From the NCBI GenBank assembly GCA_022419385.1, contig JAJUBI010000002.1:5298166-5362165 (forward strand): 64,000 nucleotides of DNA, written 5' to 3'. Shown here in pieces: positions 23,624-34,939 of this stretch. Source of the DNA: Paraconiothyrium sp. Pb-2020 (Eukaryota; Ascomycota; Dothideomycetes; Pleosporales; Didymosphaeriaceae). Position numbers and translations under genes: made by a program. The stretch's first letter is position 1; the number at the start of each line of letters is the position of its first letter. The notes beneath the pieces are model-generated. The model did no database searches. It worked only from the letters and a program-made list of their open reading frames with translations, and was not told where the DNA came from.

Positions 23624-25413
23624 CTATCCACGTAGCGTATACTTCAGCCGAAGCGGCATCTTAGGCCTCTCAACCACCTTCAAATCACGATCAATTAGAG
23701 GCGTCTCTGTCACTGGTCTATCCTGTGCGTCACACAAGACATAGTCGAACATGGCCGAAAAGGATGCCGTTATGATAGCGTTTTCCAGCTTAGCAAACTT
23801 TGCCAATGTGTTAGTGCTTCGATTGCACAGACAAGAAAAGGAAGCAGCTTACCCTCATACCCACTGTAACGACGTTGCAGTTAGAAAATATTCATAGTAG
23901 TAGGCAGGTTGAAGAACATTTGGGATGAACTCACAGCAAGCATGGCGGCCGGAACCCCAGCCCACAAAACCTAAAGGTACCTTCTTGTCTTCCGCCCTCT
24001 CAGGCGTATACCGCCCAGGTTCGAACGTCGTTGGATCCGGATATATCTCAGAATTCATATGCACATCGTCAACAGGAAAAGCAACAAAGCCATCTTTGGG
24101 CACGATCTCCCCTGTGCCCCCGATCTTTACGTCCTTACCGCCGACATTTTTGCGAAAAGCAGTTCCAACAGTCTGTAGGCGGATAGACTCTTGCAGACAC
24201 ATGTTGATGACGGGGAACTCAGATTCCCATTCATCGAGAGTAAGTTTGGCGAGGACGTCGACGGAGGTTTGTGACGGGCTGGTTGATCGTTTCAGAATGG
24301 CCTCATCGACTTCAGCGCGGACTCGCTCTTTCCACTGCGGGTTCAGTGCTAAATAGCAGAGAACCCATGCAGCGTTGATACCGGAATTGAGCAAGGCTGC
24401 TAAGAGGCCGTTGATAAGGAACTAGGGAGAACAGTATGAACATCCGCCACATAAATCGCATTTCAAACTACAAGAGATAAGGATCGATACGTACCATGAC
24501 TATTTTCATAGTAGACTCTCCGTCGTCCAGCAGGACTTGTACCATATCATCCTCTCGCCGCCCGGTCTTCTTGCGATTCTGCACGAGACGATGAATCATG
24601 AAATAGAACCGTATAGATGCGACTAGACGCTTCCCGTGCTTCAGCGTAGGCAGCCAAGGGAAAATAATCCGCGCCGTACTACTATTCTTATCAATCGCCT
24701 CGACTAAATGTAGCGACTCTTCTAGTAACTCGGGAGACTCAGAAATCTCCCTTACACCAATAGAGCGCATAGTAAGACGGTAGACGATGCGATTCATCTC
24801 CTCGAAAGGGTCGAACATACCGCCTCTGGTGCCGCCAGATAACGAAATCCATTCAAGCGCGGACAAGGCATCGCTCAGCAGAAAGGGTAAATTTCTGGCC
24901 AAATTTTCTTTTTTGAAGTGCTTGATGAGCTTCTTAGCGAACCAGGCGTCGAACTTGATTCCATTCTCCGTTGAGTTGACATCGGGGGTAGCAGTGAGCA
25001 AAGCTGCATAACTATAATGTAAAAGATCATCAGGACCGCAACTTTAAGGCTTCCTCCTTGGGGTTGGATGTTTAGACATACCCGTCTGCTAAGCTGAACT
25101 CTTTCGACTCGTAGAAGGCTTTGCGCCCGTTGAGTCCCGATACACCTACGACGGGGTAATTCCCGCAATAGAAACTGTAGTTTCCCGTCTTAGTAGCTGA
25201 AGCAGCATCTCTGCAGAACGCCCATCGTTGTCTGAAGAAACGCAATGATCCCAGAATGGGCAGGTTCTCCTTGACTAATCGGGGTGCGTCTTTTGGTAGC
25301 GAAGGCCGTCCAGCTATTCGCAGACCGATAAGAAGAAGGAAGCTTATGCAAGCCCCATAAGCAATTGAAGACCATCCCTGGTCCTGAATGATGTTACTGG
25401 GGAACAAGAACAT
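23624..25413 (-). CDS. Cytochrome P450 A
   Basis: Five exons: 25413-25082, 25011-24495, 24421-23935, 23863-23853 and 23797-23624. All introns are GT-AG (70, 73, 71 and 55 bases). The product has 506 residues. It starts with an N-terminal membrane anchor (residues about 14-34), carries an I-helix-like LNSGINAAW segment, the ExxR motif in LQESIR, and the heme loop GWGSGRHACLGMRFAKLE with the ligand Cys near residue 445. The heme-loop sequence just after the cysteine is encoded by an 11-base microexon; without it the frame fails. Microsomal P450s of this kind oxidise metabolite intermediates. It lies 1 kb upstream of the PKS-NRPS on the same strand, so a tailoring role is likely. In related clusters a P450 performs ring expansion or N-hydroxylation, but nothing here decides which. 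Confidence 0.88.
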
Positions 25414-25550
25414 GACTGTTGATTATGGTATGTACAAATTTCTTTTTTCGCAACGAGAGTTCCGAGCACTTGCAACAAAGCAAGAATATCTAAGGCAGAA
25501 GCAACGCATAGATCCCACGTCGCTGTGGATAACCAGGGTAGACTGATAAG

Positions 25551-25874
25551 CTACTTTGGTGCCACGCTAATGGGATAGTCTAGACAAGAGTGAATACACG
25601 GTTGGGCTGTGGTACGAATGTATTCGCGTAGTTGGGTGATCCACACTCTCGTACAACCAATCGGACCTACCAGCATCAGCAGTACGAATCCCTTCCACTC
25701 CACAGGAAGGTTGGGCTTTCTCCAAAACTCGGAGAGAACATTGACTGCGGTTTTACCATCCCGATGGTCATAATCTAGGTAATATGCATACCGTATGACC
25801 GTGTCACGTCTCCAGAAGGACCGGATCGTAGGCGATATCTCGGTGGTATCTTGTACACAACCAATGTACCACAT
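25551..25874 (-). CDS. Doubtful small open frame
   Basis: A 107-codon frame from an ATG at 25874. It has one hydrophobic stretch (GFVLLMLVGPIG) and otherwise basic and aromatic residues. I recognise no family. It lies between P450 A and a tandem repeat, with no obvious promoter. It may be a chance frame or the remnant of a larger protein. It is listed because nothing else explains this stretch. Confidence 0.15.
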   Translation of the reverse strand: MWYIGCVQDTTEISPTIRSFWRRDTVIRYAYYLDYDHRDGKTAVNVLSEFWRKPNLPVEWKGFVLLMLVGPIGCTRVWITQLREYIRTTAQPCIHSCLDYPISVAPK

Positions 25875-25920
25875 TATCGGCAATAGTTCAAGCGGCTAAC
25901 TCCACACTTGAGCTATCCTC

Positions 25921-26195
25921 ACACCAGAAGATCCCGCCCGTCACCGTCGGCGCTACCGGTCGTTTAGTCGGGCTTCGGCCCGATTCCGCGCGGGCGCTGC
26001 CGAGCGAGTGTCCGAACGGACTCTGAAGCGGTACGCGGTGAGTGGTGTAGTGAGACCCACATCAGAAGATCCCACCCGTCGCCGTGGGCGCTACTAGCCA
26101 TATATGCGAGTCTGATTCTGATGCCGCGCGGGCGCTGCCGAGTGGGTGTCCAAACGGACCCTAAAGTGGTACGTGGTGAGTAAGTAGGGTGTAGC
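25921..26195. repeat. Diverged tandem duplication, about 138 bases per unit
   Basis: Two GC-rich units in direct order share AGAAGATCCC, CGCGCGGGCGCTGCCGAG and GTGTCC..ACGGAC. Matching starts lie at 25926 and 26064, a period of 138 bases. Many differences between the copies are C/T or G/A transitions (for example CCGAACGG versus CCAAACGG, and GTACGCGGTG versus GTACGTGGTG). No coding function is evident. Confidence 0.75.
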
Positions 26196-26624
26196 GAGGA
26201 TGGAGATGTCACCTATTGAACATCGCATAACGCGTAGACGTTATTTCGGTTTGATGATCTAGAACAACGCTGGTATGTCGACATTTGGTCAAGGTCTTAG
26301 CACGGCAGCTGAGTTGATTGCTTTTCACAGTCGTTGGGGGCGATGCGACAGGCTTACGTGAGGCTTTAGCTTCGTTGAAGGAAAAAGTAAGGGGCTAAGC
26401 GAGAGGAGGTCTGTGCATTGACGGGATACCTGTAAACCCTACGGTAATTTACGTCGACTTACACTTACATGCCAAAGATCCAATAGGGATCCGTACATTT
26501 TTAATCACGGAGAGACTCGAATCATCGTATTCAGCAGGCTGTTTCACAGAGAAAGGGTATCAAAAGACGAAGACATTGCAATATTGCCAGAATTCATTGT
26601 TACAGCTTGTATCAAATGCCATTC
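26196..26624. other. 3' spacer of the enoyl reductase
   Basis: About 430 bases of ordinary sequence with no open frame of note and no recognised element. Confidence 0.4.
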
Positions 26625-27778
26625 TCACTCCAGGAAGGCAACCAATTTCTTCCCAGAAACAGATCCCGTTTTCAACAAGCGAACTCCTTCCATAATCCCA
26701 TTGAAACCCCGCTCTAGCTCTTGCAATGGATGAGCACGTATGCTCCCCTCATCAATAAGCTTCTGAAACACCGCATACCAACGTACCGCAAACTCGAACG
26801 TTTCAGGGCTAGCTTCTCTCTCATAGCCTTTGCTCAGAGGTATGGACTTGCCAAAGATATCCAGTGCAAAGATCCAATCATGCTTGACCGCTCTGCGCTT
26901 CGGTCGCATTTCCCCGGGACACAGCTCCAAAGTGATGTACCGGCCCCCCGTACGAGCGATAGAGGAGTAGCAGCAGGCGACCGAGAAATTGTCCGTCACA
27001 CAGTCGAGTGCATATGCTAGCTTGTTGCGGGTTAACTGCCGGATTTTGTTCGCCACGTCATGGTCTGCGTAGTCGAGTACGTGCGATGCCCCGTATGATT
27101 TGACAAGGTCGAAGTTCTGGGGTGAGCAGGTAGCTATGGACGTGTATCCAGATCTGCACGAAGAATTAGCGGCTTGAATCTATCTTTGATTCACTCAAAG
27201 CTTTCTTACAGTCGTAACAGTTGCAAAGCCATCGTTCCAGAAGCCGTACTTGCCCCATATACAAGCACGTAAACAGGTTGGCTTTCAGATGATAGCGGCT
27301 TCTCGGGTGAGGAAGGCAAATTCATGGCCTTCCAAAGGGACAATGCGGCAGTCAATAACCCAACGCCTATCGCTGCCGCCTCTAGCGGCTTCATGCTTTC
27401 CGGAACCTTGTAAATCAAATGTGCGTGCGCTAGTAAATATTCCGCAAAAGCTCCATTGCCCGGCTCAGCTGGATTAGAGCCGTGAATGTAGCCGCAGACC
27501 GTATCTCCTAGTTTCAGGTCTGGGCGCACCGTTCCAACCGTCGGATCCATGCGTACTATTTTGCCGACGAAATCAGAGCCGATGATAGCGCCCGGAGTGG
27601 GGAAGTTGGTTCCCATCTTGTGGTCACATTGATTCACGGCTACGCCAACTGTCTTGATAAGGAGGGTGTTCGGCTGGAGTTGAGGAATGGAAACGTTGTT
27701 CCTGATGATTGGCTGTCCTGCAGAGTCCTGAACGATTGCAGTTTGCGAGCCCGGTAAAAGAGGTATTGAAGTAGTCAT
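26625..27778 (-). CDS. Trans-acting enoyl reductase (LovC-type)
   Basis: Two exons (27778-27210 and 27153-26625) separated by a 56-base GT-AG intron give 365 residues, close to the usual length of LovC-like enoyl reductases. Features in order: a GroES-like N-terminal half with NQCDHKMG and GSDFVGKIV; the cofactor-binding segment VYVLVYGASTASGTMALQLLRL, cut by the intron just before SGYTSIATCSP; YALDCVTDN; and a C-terminal GFNGIMEGVRLLKTGSVSGKKLV. Known role: these stand-alone medium-chain reductases dock on a highly reducing PKS whose own ER is inactive and reduce the enoyl intermediate with NADPH. The PKS-NRPS here has no recognisable ER, so the partnership is a strong inference. The ATG at 27778 was preferred to the frame that opens 36 codons upstream, because homology begins at TTSIPLLPG and there is an A at -3. 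Confidence 0.92.
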
Positions 27779-28313
27779 TCTGGCCGTAGAGTGGAATATG
27801 AGGCGTCGTAACGTTGAATGGAGTTGACGGTAAAAGTGATCTTCCAATATTTCAAGATATGCGCATGCATGCCAGAAACTCTGCACTCATGTGCAACACT
27901 TATACTTCGAGACACCAGCGTAATGGTAATCTTAACAATGACGTGGCATTGGTTAATTCAGCACTTAGTGGTGGATGCGATAAGAATTTCTTGGAATCCT
28001 GAGCACACTGCAGATTGCTCCTCTAGGGCATAATCGCATACGATGCCCTCATTCGGTCCTTCTTCGGTATTCACATCGGTTGCTAATCTTCAATCAGACA
28101 TGATTCATGACGAGGTTATCCAAGGTAGGAGTGCATACTTTTACAGAGCCGACCACAATGTGGATTTCAGGTACATAGAGTCATGTAAACTGTGAAGACA
28201 CTTCTGATGAGTTCTAGTACGAGATGAAATAGCAGTGAGCATTGGACGCTTCGTAGTAACTTCATACTCATTTCCAACTAAGTGTTGACCACCCGGTAAT
28301 TTTGCGCCCGGTC
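27779..28313. other. Promoter region of the enoyl reductase
   Basis: About 535 bases between two minus-strand genes. No recognised motif or open frame of weight. Confidence 0.4.
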
Positions 28314-30251
28314 TTAGTTTGCCTCTAGTTGAACCTTGCGTAGACTCACATAACAGTCCCTTGGCTTGCTCGTGACGCCCATCTTAACCCTGTAAGAAGA
28401 TAGCCGTTTCGGACCGGGCAAAAGCTCAAAGTTCCACACTATCAGCGTTATCAAGATCCTCAGCTCGAGATAAGCCAATCTTCTGCCATAGCATCCTCGC
28501 AACCCGAGCCCGAAGGAAAGCATTGGTCCAGCGTTGTGGTCGAATTGTTTCTTCACGTCCGAAGACGGAGAATCCTCCGCTGGCACAAGCCATCTTTCAG
28601 GCTCGAACACATTCATGTCTTGAGGGTCCCACTCCGTACGGTACCTGCCCTGTAGCTTGGCTGTTTGGCAACTCTGAGAGCGGCGGCTCTCTTCGATGTC
28701 AAAGGCAGGATGTCTCATACTTTGAGCTTGCGTGAGCATCAGAAGAATGGTACCTTTTGGCACATGGTGACCTAGTACCTGGGTATCGGTCATGGCCTGT
28801 CGGTCTATAGCAGGGCTGGTCCCACTATGGCGGAGAGTCTCCTCAATCACGGCGTCGAGATAGGGAATGTCAGTACCAGTGATTTCATCCACGGTAGGGC
28901 TTCTTCCATCAGACTTTGCCGAGGCAAAGGATGCCTGGAGGATGGATCGTAACTTCGCCTGAGGACTCTGGTTATCCATCATAGCTTTTAGACCCCATAA
29001 TAGTGTTGTACTAGTGGTTTCATGGCCTCCGATGACAAAGCCAAATGTCTGGTCAGGTCATTAGAAACAACTTCTGGAGTATAAGGAAGTCTCATAGCAG
29101 TACACATCCGGGGATCACTGATATGTGTCTCGTGCGGTGCTTACCTCGATCTTCATTGTGGGCGAGAAGTACTGAGGAGCTCTGTTTTCCTTCTCGGCCA
29201 ATTGTTTCTCGCGTTGCACCATGTGATCCACAGCTGAACGAACTGCCGGTTGCGATTTGTCCCCGCGGTCTTGACGCGGTTGGTCCGAGGTTTCCAGATG
29301 ATCTACCGCACGCTCCAGCTCTCTGAGAATGCAGGCATCTTTGATTTTCCGCGCACGACGCATGCTCGGAGTCAGCTCCATAAGCTTCCATGTTAATCGC
29401 ATCAATGGCGAGCCCTGAATCTTCTCGACGGCCGCAGTAAGAGACAGTGTCCCACTTATGACATCGTTGAGCTTCGGCTCCGGAAACTCCACAGCATCCT
29501 CATCAGACTTGGTAGCATCGGCGCGAAGTAGGTCCTCCATGGCTCTAGGACCCAGCTTCTTAAGGGTTTGTAGCTTGGATTGGGTCGCATTATACTCGAA
29601 TGCCTGGCCAAAAGCAAAGGCGTGCACAGCGTCTAGTGCCGCTATGAAGATGTCGTCTTGTGCGCTGAATGGCCTGGCTCCCGCCGCCTGCACCTTTAAT
29701 TTCCACAGATCGATCAGCAAGGATGCGCTGTGATAGACGGCCGGCGCGGCTACGTTGCGCAGAAATGGCGGCGACATGAGGTCCTGCAGCAACCTGCGGT
29801 GAGATTTCCAGACAGAGTTAGTCCGCTGCACAAGGTGGTGGCCGGGGAGCAGACCCCTCAACAGCTCCGCTAGCATGTCGGACCGGTCCCACTCTTTTCG
29901 ACGCATGAGGATGTCCTGGCTCTCGCGAAAATCAGCTAGGATGAGGACGGGCCGAGACAAGGGGCGAATGAACATCTGGATGATAGGCGAGTTCATTGCA
30001 TCCATCTGCTCTTGGATCCATTGCATGTATGTACGATCTGAGTTTGATGTGGCTTGCAGCATATCCGGAATGTCGCCGAGAACCTTACGGGTAGCCTCGG
30101 GCCTGTAGGGAATGCCTGGGATCGGCTTGGGAAGAGCCCAGTAGCGAATTGTGTAGACTGCTAGAAACACGAAAGCCGTGAAAAGAATGAGAGGCCTGGT
30201 AGTATGTGCGTGGCCTATCGAGCCATCTGTCGAGATGCTTGGAGATGACAT
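28314..30251 (-). CDS. Cytochrome P450 B
   Basis: Two exons (30251-29145 and 29048-28314) with a 96-base GT-AG intron give 613 residues, long for a fungal P450. The N-terminus has a membrane anchor (LILFTAFVFLAVYTIRYWAL) followed by the proline-rich hinge PKPIPGIPYRP. The intron ends just before the I-helix FGFVIGGHETTSTT. The ExxR motif is in VIEETLRHSG, and the heme loop is SFGLGLRGCYGRRLAYLE with Cys555. The extra length lies mostly in a polar, charged segment between about residues 300 and 370. The frame stays open about 200 codons upstream of 30251, but that part is not P450-like. The start was placed at the ATG leading into the membrane anchor. The gene diverges from P450 C and is likely a tailoring oxidase of the cluster. 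Substrate unknown. Confidence 0.85.
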
Positions 30252-30914
30252 GTCGACGTGAGACGTTCTGACGAATCTGGTAAAGATATCTAGGTAGTGG
30301 TGGTTTTCTGTAGTTTTGTCAAATAAATTCGAAAGGTAACTCGGGAACTTGTTACTGATATGAAAATTTGTACTCAACGTAGGTGTGCTGAGGCTCTGTA
30401 CTTCTGAGTAGCCATTCAAATATCCTGGCAGTACATTAGAAGAATTGTGGATGCTCACTGTTCCAGGAGGCTGCATATGCAACCCGTCACAGAAACACGC
30501 GTCGTCCCTCCCTTCCTTGTTTCTACCGCCTATGAAGATAGCGCTATCACCTTGCATTGATTTTCTGTGTCGGCTGATCGTACCGGCATAGGCTTCGGCA
30601 ATCGTAGCTTGAGCGATATGAGTGAGAACGAATAGGTTTCGGATCAAACTACCTCTACAATGCAACATTCGGCCGACCTCCGCAGCACGTGAATCTAAGG
30701 ATGCTCGGATGCCGAGCGATTGGCAAAAGGCCACGTCAGACACCGGACATCGGCCTACATTGTGGTTAACCCCGTACAGTGAGATTGAAGCAGTGATGTA
30801 GCCAGATAGAGTTGGAGGCATCTCGACCTCTTCGTACCTACCTACTGGCAATTTGACCATCCACTGTTACTTACAGCTTTTAACGCTTCCACAACGATTT
30901 ATTCCACTTTCAAG
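30252..30914. promoter_or_regulatory. Divergent promoter between P450 B and P450 C
   Basis: A 663-base gap separates the start codons of two oppositely transcribed P450 genes and must contain both promoters. No binding site for a named regulator could be picked out with confidence. Half of the gap is also an open frame continuous with P450 B, judged non-coding. Confidence 0.5.
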
Positions 30915-32830
30915 ATGAAAGAGTTCTATACTTCCAGGGCGTTCGATGAGTTGTACTTGGCATTGATAGTGACTTCCGCATTCTTCGCTTGGAGATGTCT
31001 ATCTTGGGTCAGCAACAAACGCCAAAGTACGACATTGCCTCGTGTCAAGAGTCAAGAGAAACAAGGACTTGAGGAGAGAAGACGAAACTATCTGAGCTCA
31101 TGCAAGAAAGTTTTTAGCGAAGGCTACGACACGGTGAGTCAGCCGCCAATTTGGCTGAGTTCCGACAGTATCTAACAAGTTCTTCAGTTCAAAGACACCG
31201 TCTGGGTCGTTACGAACGAGGATGGTGAGAGAACTTTGAAATAAGATCATGGTCAAAATCTCGATTAACACGTACCATCTATAGGCGTCGACACTTATGT
31301 CACTCCGTCATGTTTTCTGCCCGAATTAAGGAAGATCCCGGACAACGCACTAAGTTTTGGAAATGCTATAGCAGAAGTGAGCATCATCATGATCACAGTG
31401 TATGGTTTCCAACAATAACGCTCTCATAGTTCATGAAGGAGAAAGACACTCGATTCGAATTCAATACGGATATCCTTGGCCACATTATTAGAGCCGATTT
31501 GACGCCCGCGCTGGGTATGTCTCAACGATTGAACAGAATGGGTATCCTGTTGACTTTATGTAGCACGACTCAATCCCGCTATTTCAGCCGAAGTAGATGA
31601 AGCCCTTCGTCATGAGATGCCCACATGTGAAGATTGGACATCCGTCCGCATTTTTGGAATTCTTACTCGAGTGGTGGCTAGAGTCTCTGGGCGGATCTTC
31701 GTTGGCCCCGAACTCTGTCAGAATGAGCAGTACATTGAGGCTAGCGGCAATTATATGATGGAGGTGTTGTTGGCAAGGAACAGTGTCGCGCAAATGAGGC
31801 CCATCCTCCGCCCTTTTCTTGCGAGCCGGACCCCAGAAGTGAAACAAATTAGGAGACGAGAGAAGGCAGTGACCGATTTCCTGACACCCATCGTCGAGTC
31901 TCGACTGAAAGCCGAACTAGACCCAAGTTGGAAGGCCCCGGACGACATGATACAATGGTTCCTAAGAAGACGAGAACATTATAAGATCGACACTCCTCAC
32001 AAATTGGCGAAGCTTCAACTGGCGGTCATCTTTGCGGCGATACAGACAACAGTTGAGACCACGACTAACATGTAAGTCCGCTATCATCAGATCGCTACGG
32101 AGTCACCACACTGACATGTCTTTAGATTTTACAGCCTCGCTGTGACGCCCGAATACATGGAACCGCTACGGAAAGAAATACGCGCGACACTTCATGCTCA
32201 CGGGGGCGAGATGACCGTCAAAGCTCTACACCAAATGGAGCAACTAGACAGTTACATGAAAGAAATACTCCGCGTTTATACTCCTGGCTATAGTAGGTAC
32301 TCCAATCGGAACGCATTGAACGTGACATTAATTTACAATTGAACAGTCACCTTTCAGCGAAAAGTGCTAAAGGGCGTCACGCTTTCGAATGGTCAACACA
32401 TACCCCAAGGCTCTCGTCTTCAAGTTGCATCGTATGCTGTACATCACGACCCAGCCAATTACCCGGATCCCAGCACATTCGACGGCTTACGGGCCTACAA
32501 GCAGCGGCAGTCTGGGAGAGGGGAAGTCTCTTCCTCCGCACATAATCAATTCGTTTCCGCAAGCGAGAAGCATCTTGGTTTTGGCTACGGACGGCATGCA
32601 TGCCCTGGACGATTCTTTGCGGCGAACGAGATCAAGATGATTGTCGCGCAAAGCATCTTAGCGTATGACATTAAGATGCCAGAGGATCTAAAAGACAGGT
32701 GGCCCAATTTAGATTTTGGAGCTGGAGTATGCGTCCAACTCTTTCGGCATCAGGTTCGAAGCACTGACACAAGCCACAGAACGCACCGGACCCATCGAAA
32801 GAACTACTATTCAAAAAGGTGGAGCTTTAG
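30915..32830 (+). CDS. Cytochrome P450 C
   Basis: Eight exons: 30915-31133, 31188-31224, 31285-31376, 31430-31514, 31564-32071, 32126-32292, 32347-32726 and 32780-32830. The seven GT-AG introns are 49-60 bases. Joined, they code for 512 residues. Seen: an N-terminal anchor (LALIVTSAFFAWRCL), a helix-I-like region in LAVIFAAIQTTVETTTN, ExxR in MKEILR, TFDGLRAYKQR, and the heme loop LGFGYGRHACPGRFFAANEIK with Cys455. The last intron is supported because its removal restores the usual C-terminal ending DPSKELLFKKVEL; reading through it gives an unlike, basic tail. The overall pattern is that of the ent-kaurene-oxidase-like and related fungal P450s often found in metabolite clusters. It diverges from P450 B and probably modifies the same pathway product. 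Confidence 0.88.
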
Positions 32831-33246
32831 AAGTGATCAGTGATGGAATGAACTACTCCCGGTGATTGTGTGACCCTGGTCTTGTGCGCATACATTGTTT
32901 TAAAGTCGTGGCGCTAGTCTCGTCGACTGTGCGTAGTGACGGGCACGCTTGGATTGAGCCTACTGTCCTTCGTACTGCTTATCTCTACAACATCTTACTT
33001 GTTGCTAAATATAGATCCTCATGAATACTACTCAAAGCGCTAACGTACCCGTCCGTGCGCCTGCCAACCGACTTTGCGTGCCACATAATCAACAAGAATT
33101 GCACCATATTTAACTTCTGATTATTTGATAACAATGATACCCATCAATAAAGCGCTTGCAGCATGTAAAGGTAGGAGAAGTGCTTAGTATTAAAGTCTAA
33201 TCAAGCTATAACAGGGTACTCTTGTGCAACCTACTCAATCAATCTA
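32831..33246. other. Convergent 3' spacer
   Basis: About 415 bases between the converging P450 C and hydrolase genes. No feature recognised beyond AT-rich stretches near 33090-33160. Confidence 0.4.
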
Positions 33247-34231
33247 CTACCAAGCTTTAAACCAGCGAACTGCCTGAAAGAACGCCTCTTCCTTGCCAAA
33301 CCGCTGTTCTGGTAGACTAATATTGGCACGAGTGCCGAATCCGTGAAACGTGCCAGAATATGTGGTAACTTGGTAAGGGTGCGCAGTCTGATTTAGCATG
33401 CTTTCAACCTCGAATCGGCGAGCCGGTTCGAATAGAGGGTCATTTTCTAAGCCATTGAACCAGTCAGTACGCATACGAACGTGAAGATTGGAAGAGGTAT
33501 AAGGCGACAGTGAGAGACCGAATTCTCCCAAATATTCGAGCTCTTACCTGCTGCGGCGATGCTCGCGGGTCCGCCAATAGCAAAGACCTCGTCATCCTGG
33601 AGATAACTGGGGTGTGCCACGAATGCAATGTCGCCTCCTCGGCCTTCAGCAAGGGAGCGGAAGGCATATCGACCACCAAAGCAGTATCCAGTAACCGCGA
33701 TCCGGTCGAATTGAAGCTGTTCACGCATGTAGCGGATGGTTGTATCAATGATAGGGTCGGTCACTTCAATGGTGTGGTTTGCGAGGAACTTGTCTGCGTC
33801 GAAGTATATGTCGTGAGGTGCGGGATCGCCGCGGAAGATGTCCGGCATGATGGTGGTGAATCCAGCCCTCGCGAAGCTGTCGGCCAGACTTTTGTTGCAT
33901 TAGCATTAGATATGGGACCTTCAGGCTCGAACTCTAGATACGAAACTCACAGTTTGTTTTCCAGAAGAGGGATTCCGAAAGCGTCTGTCAAGTACAAGAC
34001 AGCTGTGCTGATGTTCTTAGTGCAAGATGCGCGGCTAATATACATAGTGACTGAACGGTTGTAAGCTTGAATCTGATCCTACAAACTACTGGGAAGCATA
34101 CCCCCATCGTGAACTTCCTCTGCTCCCACAGGTTCGCCGGTGTGCTTTATGACGGCACCAGGATCTAGTTCCCAAGCGTTTGCTGCGGAAGCAAAGCCCC
34201 AGAACCCAATGAAAGAACAAATGAGACGCAT
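33247..34231 (-). CDS. Secreted dienelactone-hydrolase-family protein
   Basis: Four exons (34231-34102, 34050-33951, 33888-33548 and 33446-33247) with GT-AG introns of 51, 62 and 101 bases give 256 residues. The first 19 residues look like a signal peptide (MRLICSFIGFWGFASAANA), so the protein probably enters the secretory pathway. The alpha/beta-hydrolase triad typical of dienelactone hydrolases is intact: Cys146 in GYCFGG, Asp193 in AAAEND, and His225 in FHGFG. Family members hydrolyse enol-lactones and related esters. The gene lies between two oxidative genes and diverges from the FAD oxidase. A role in metabolite processing, perhaps outside the cytosol, is possible but unproven. The start was chosen for the signal peptide. 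Confidence 0.85.
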
Positions 34232-34555
34232 TTCGAACAAGAAGAGTGCCTCTGTCAGTCGGTGGTGGAGAAGCGCAAGAGCCAGAGGATACCGACAGAT
34301 GAATCAGAGTTGGCACGTTGAACTAGGGCTCGAAAAACAACGTTGTATACTGCCTGTGTCAGAGACGCTGTGCCGTTTGTGACCAAACTAAAGTCACAGG
34401 CTTTTGGTGAATATTATTATATTGTAATGTGAGCTTGGTATCTAATGTGTATTCCAGCGGCACAGCCAATACTGTCATCGCCGTTTGGTGTGAAAGCCAA
34501 GGTGCGCCCAGCAATGCCTAGGCGACCATAAGTTTCCGACTACGAGACGTGCCTC

Positions 34556-34590
34556 GGACTCGGTTTCGGACTCGGTTTCGAGTCCGACCC
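34556..34590. repeat. Short direct and inverted repeat (hairpin)
   Basis: GGACTCGGTTTC occurs twice in direct order, and the second copy forms a perfect 7-base stem GGACTCG-GTTT-CGAGTCC. It could be a regulator site or chance. A similar GGCTCGGTTTCGGGTTCGG occurs near 37359. Confidence 0.4.
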
Positions 34591-34864
34591 GTTTGTATAA
34601 CCTGTATCGGCCTCTTGGCTGCTTGGTACTCCGTCACCTCTCCATTATTGCTCTCGCCGTATATCTATGCTCAAAGCCTAGAAGGGTGTCGGTTTTGAAA
34701 CGATCTAAATGCTTAGCAGATTGCGACTCTAGGCATTCCTCCCGGTCTGGCAAAGCCTCTGGAAAGAATCAGTATTCTAGCACTAGTTTCTCTTGGTGTA
34801 ATTACGGCTGTTAAGATGATCACTCTTTATCTGATGTAGGGTCGAAGGAAGGAGCCACTTGACG

Positions 34865-34871
34865 TATATAA
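34865..34871 (+). promoter_or_regulatory. TATA-like box of the FAD oxidase
   Basis: TATATAA lies about 70 bases upstream of the ATG at 34940, a normal fungal spacing. Confidence 0.4.
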
Positions 34872-34939
34872 CGAACGAAATAATTTTACCCTACACTCCG
34901 AGAACATTTTGATCGCCGAATCGGCCACGCTCTCTCAAC

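Larger units (their letters stand above)
34232..34939. promoter_or_regulatory. Divergent promoter between hydrolase and FAD oxidase
   Basis: 708 bases separate the two start codons. The region holds a repeated ACTCGGTTTC motif forming a short hairpin (34556-34590) and a TATATAA box about 70 bases before the oxidase start. The shared promoter suggests, but does not prove, co-expression. Confidence 0.5.

Noticed and set aside
24422..24494. Suspected frameshift in P450 A between its second and third exons
   Set aside because: On rechecking, donor ATG|GTACGT and acceptor CCCTAG|TTC are both in phase, so the intron joins the frame correctly.
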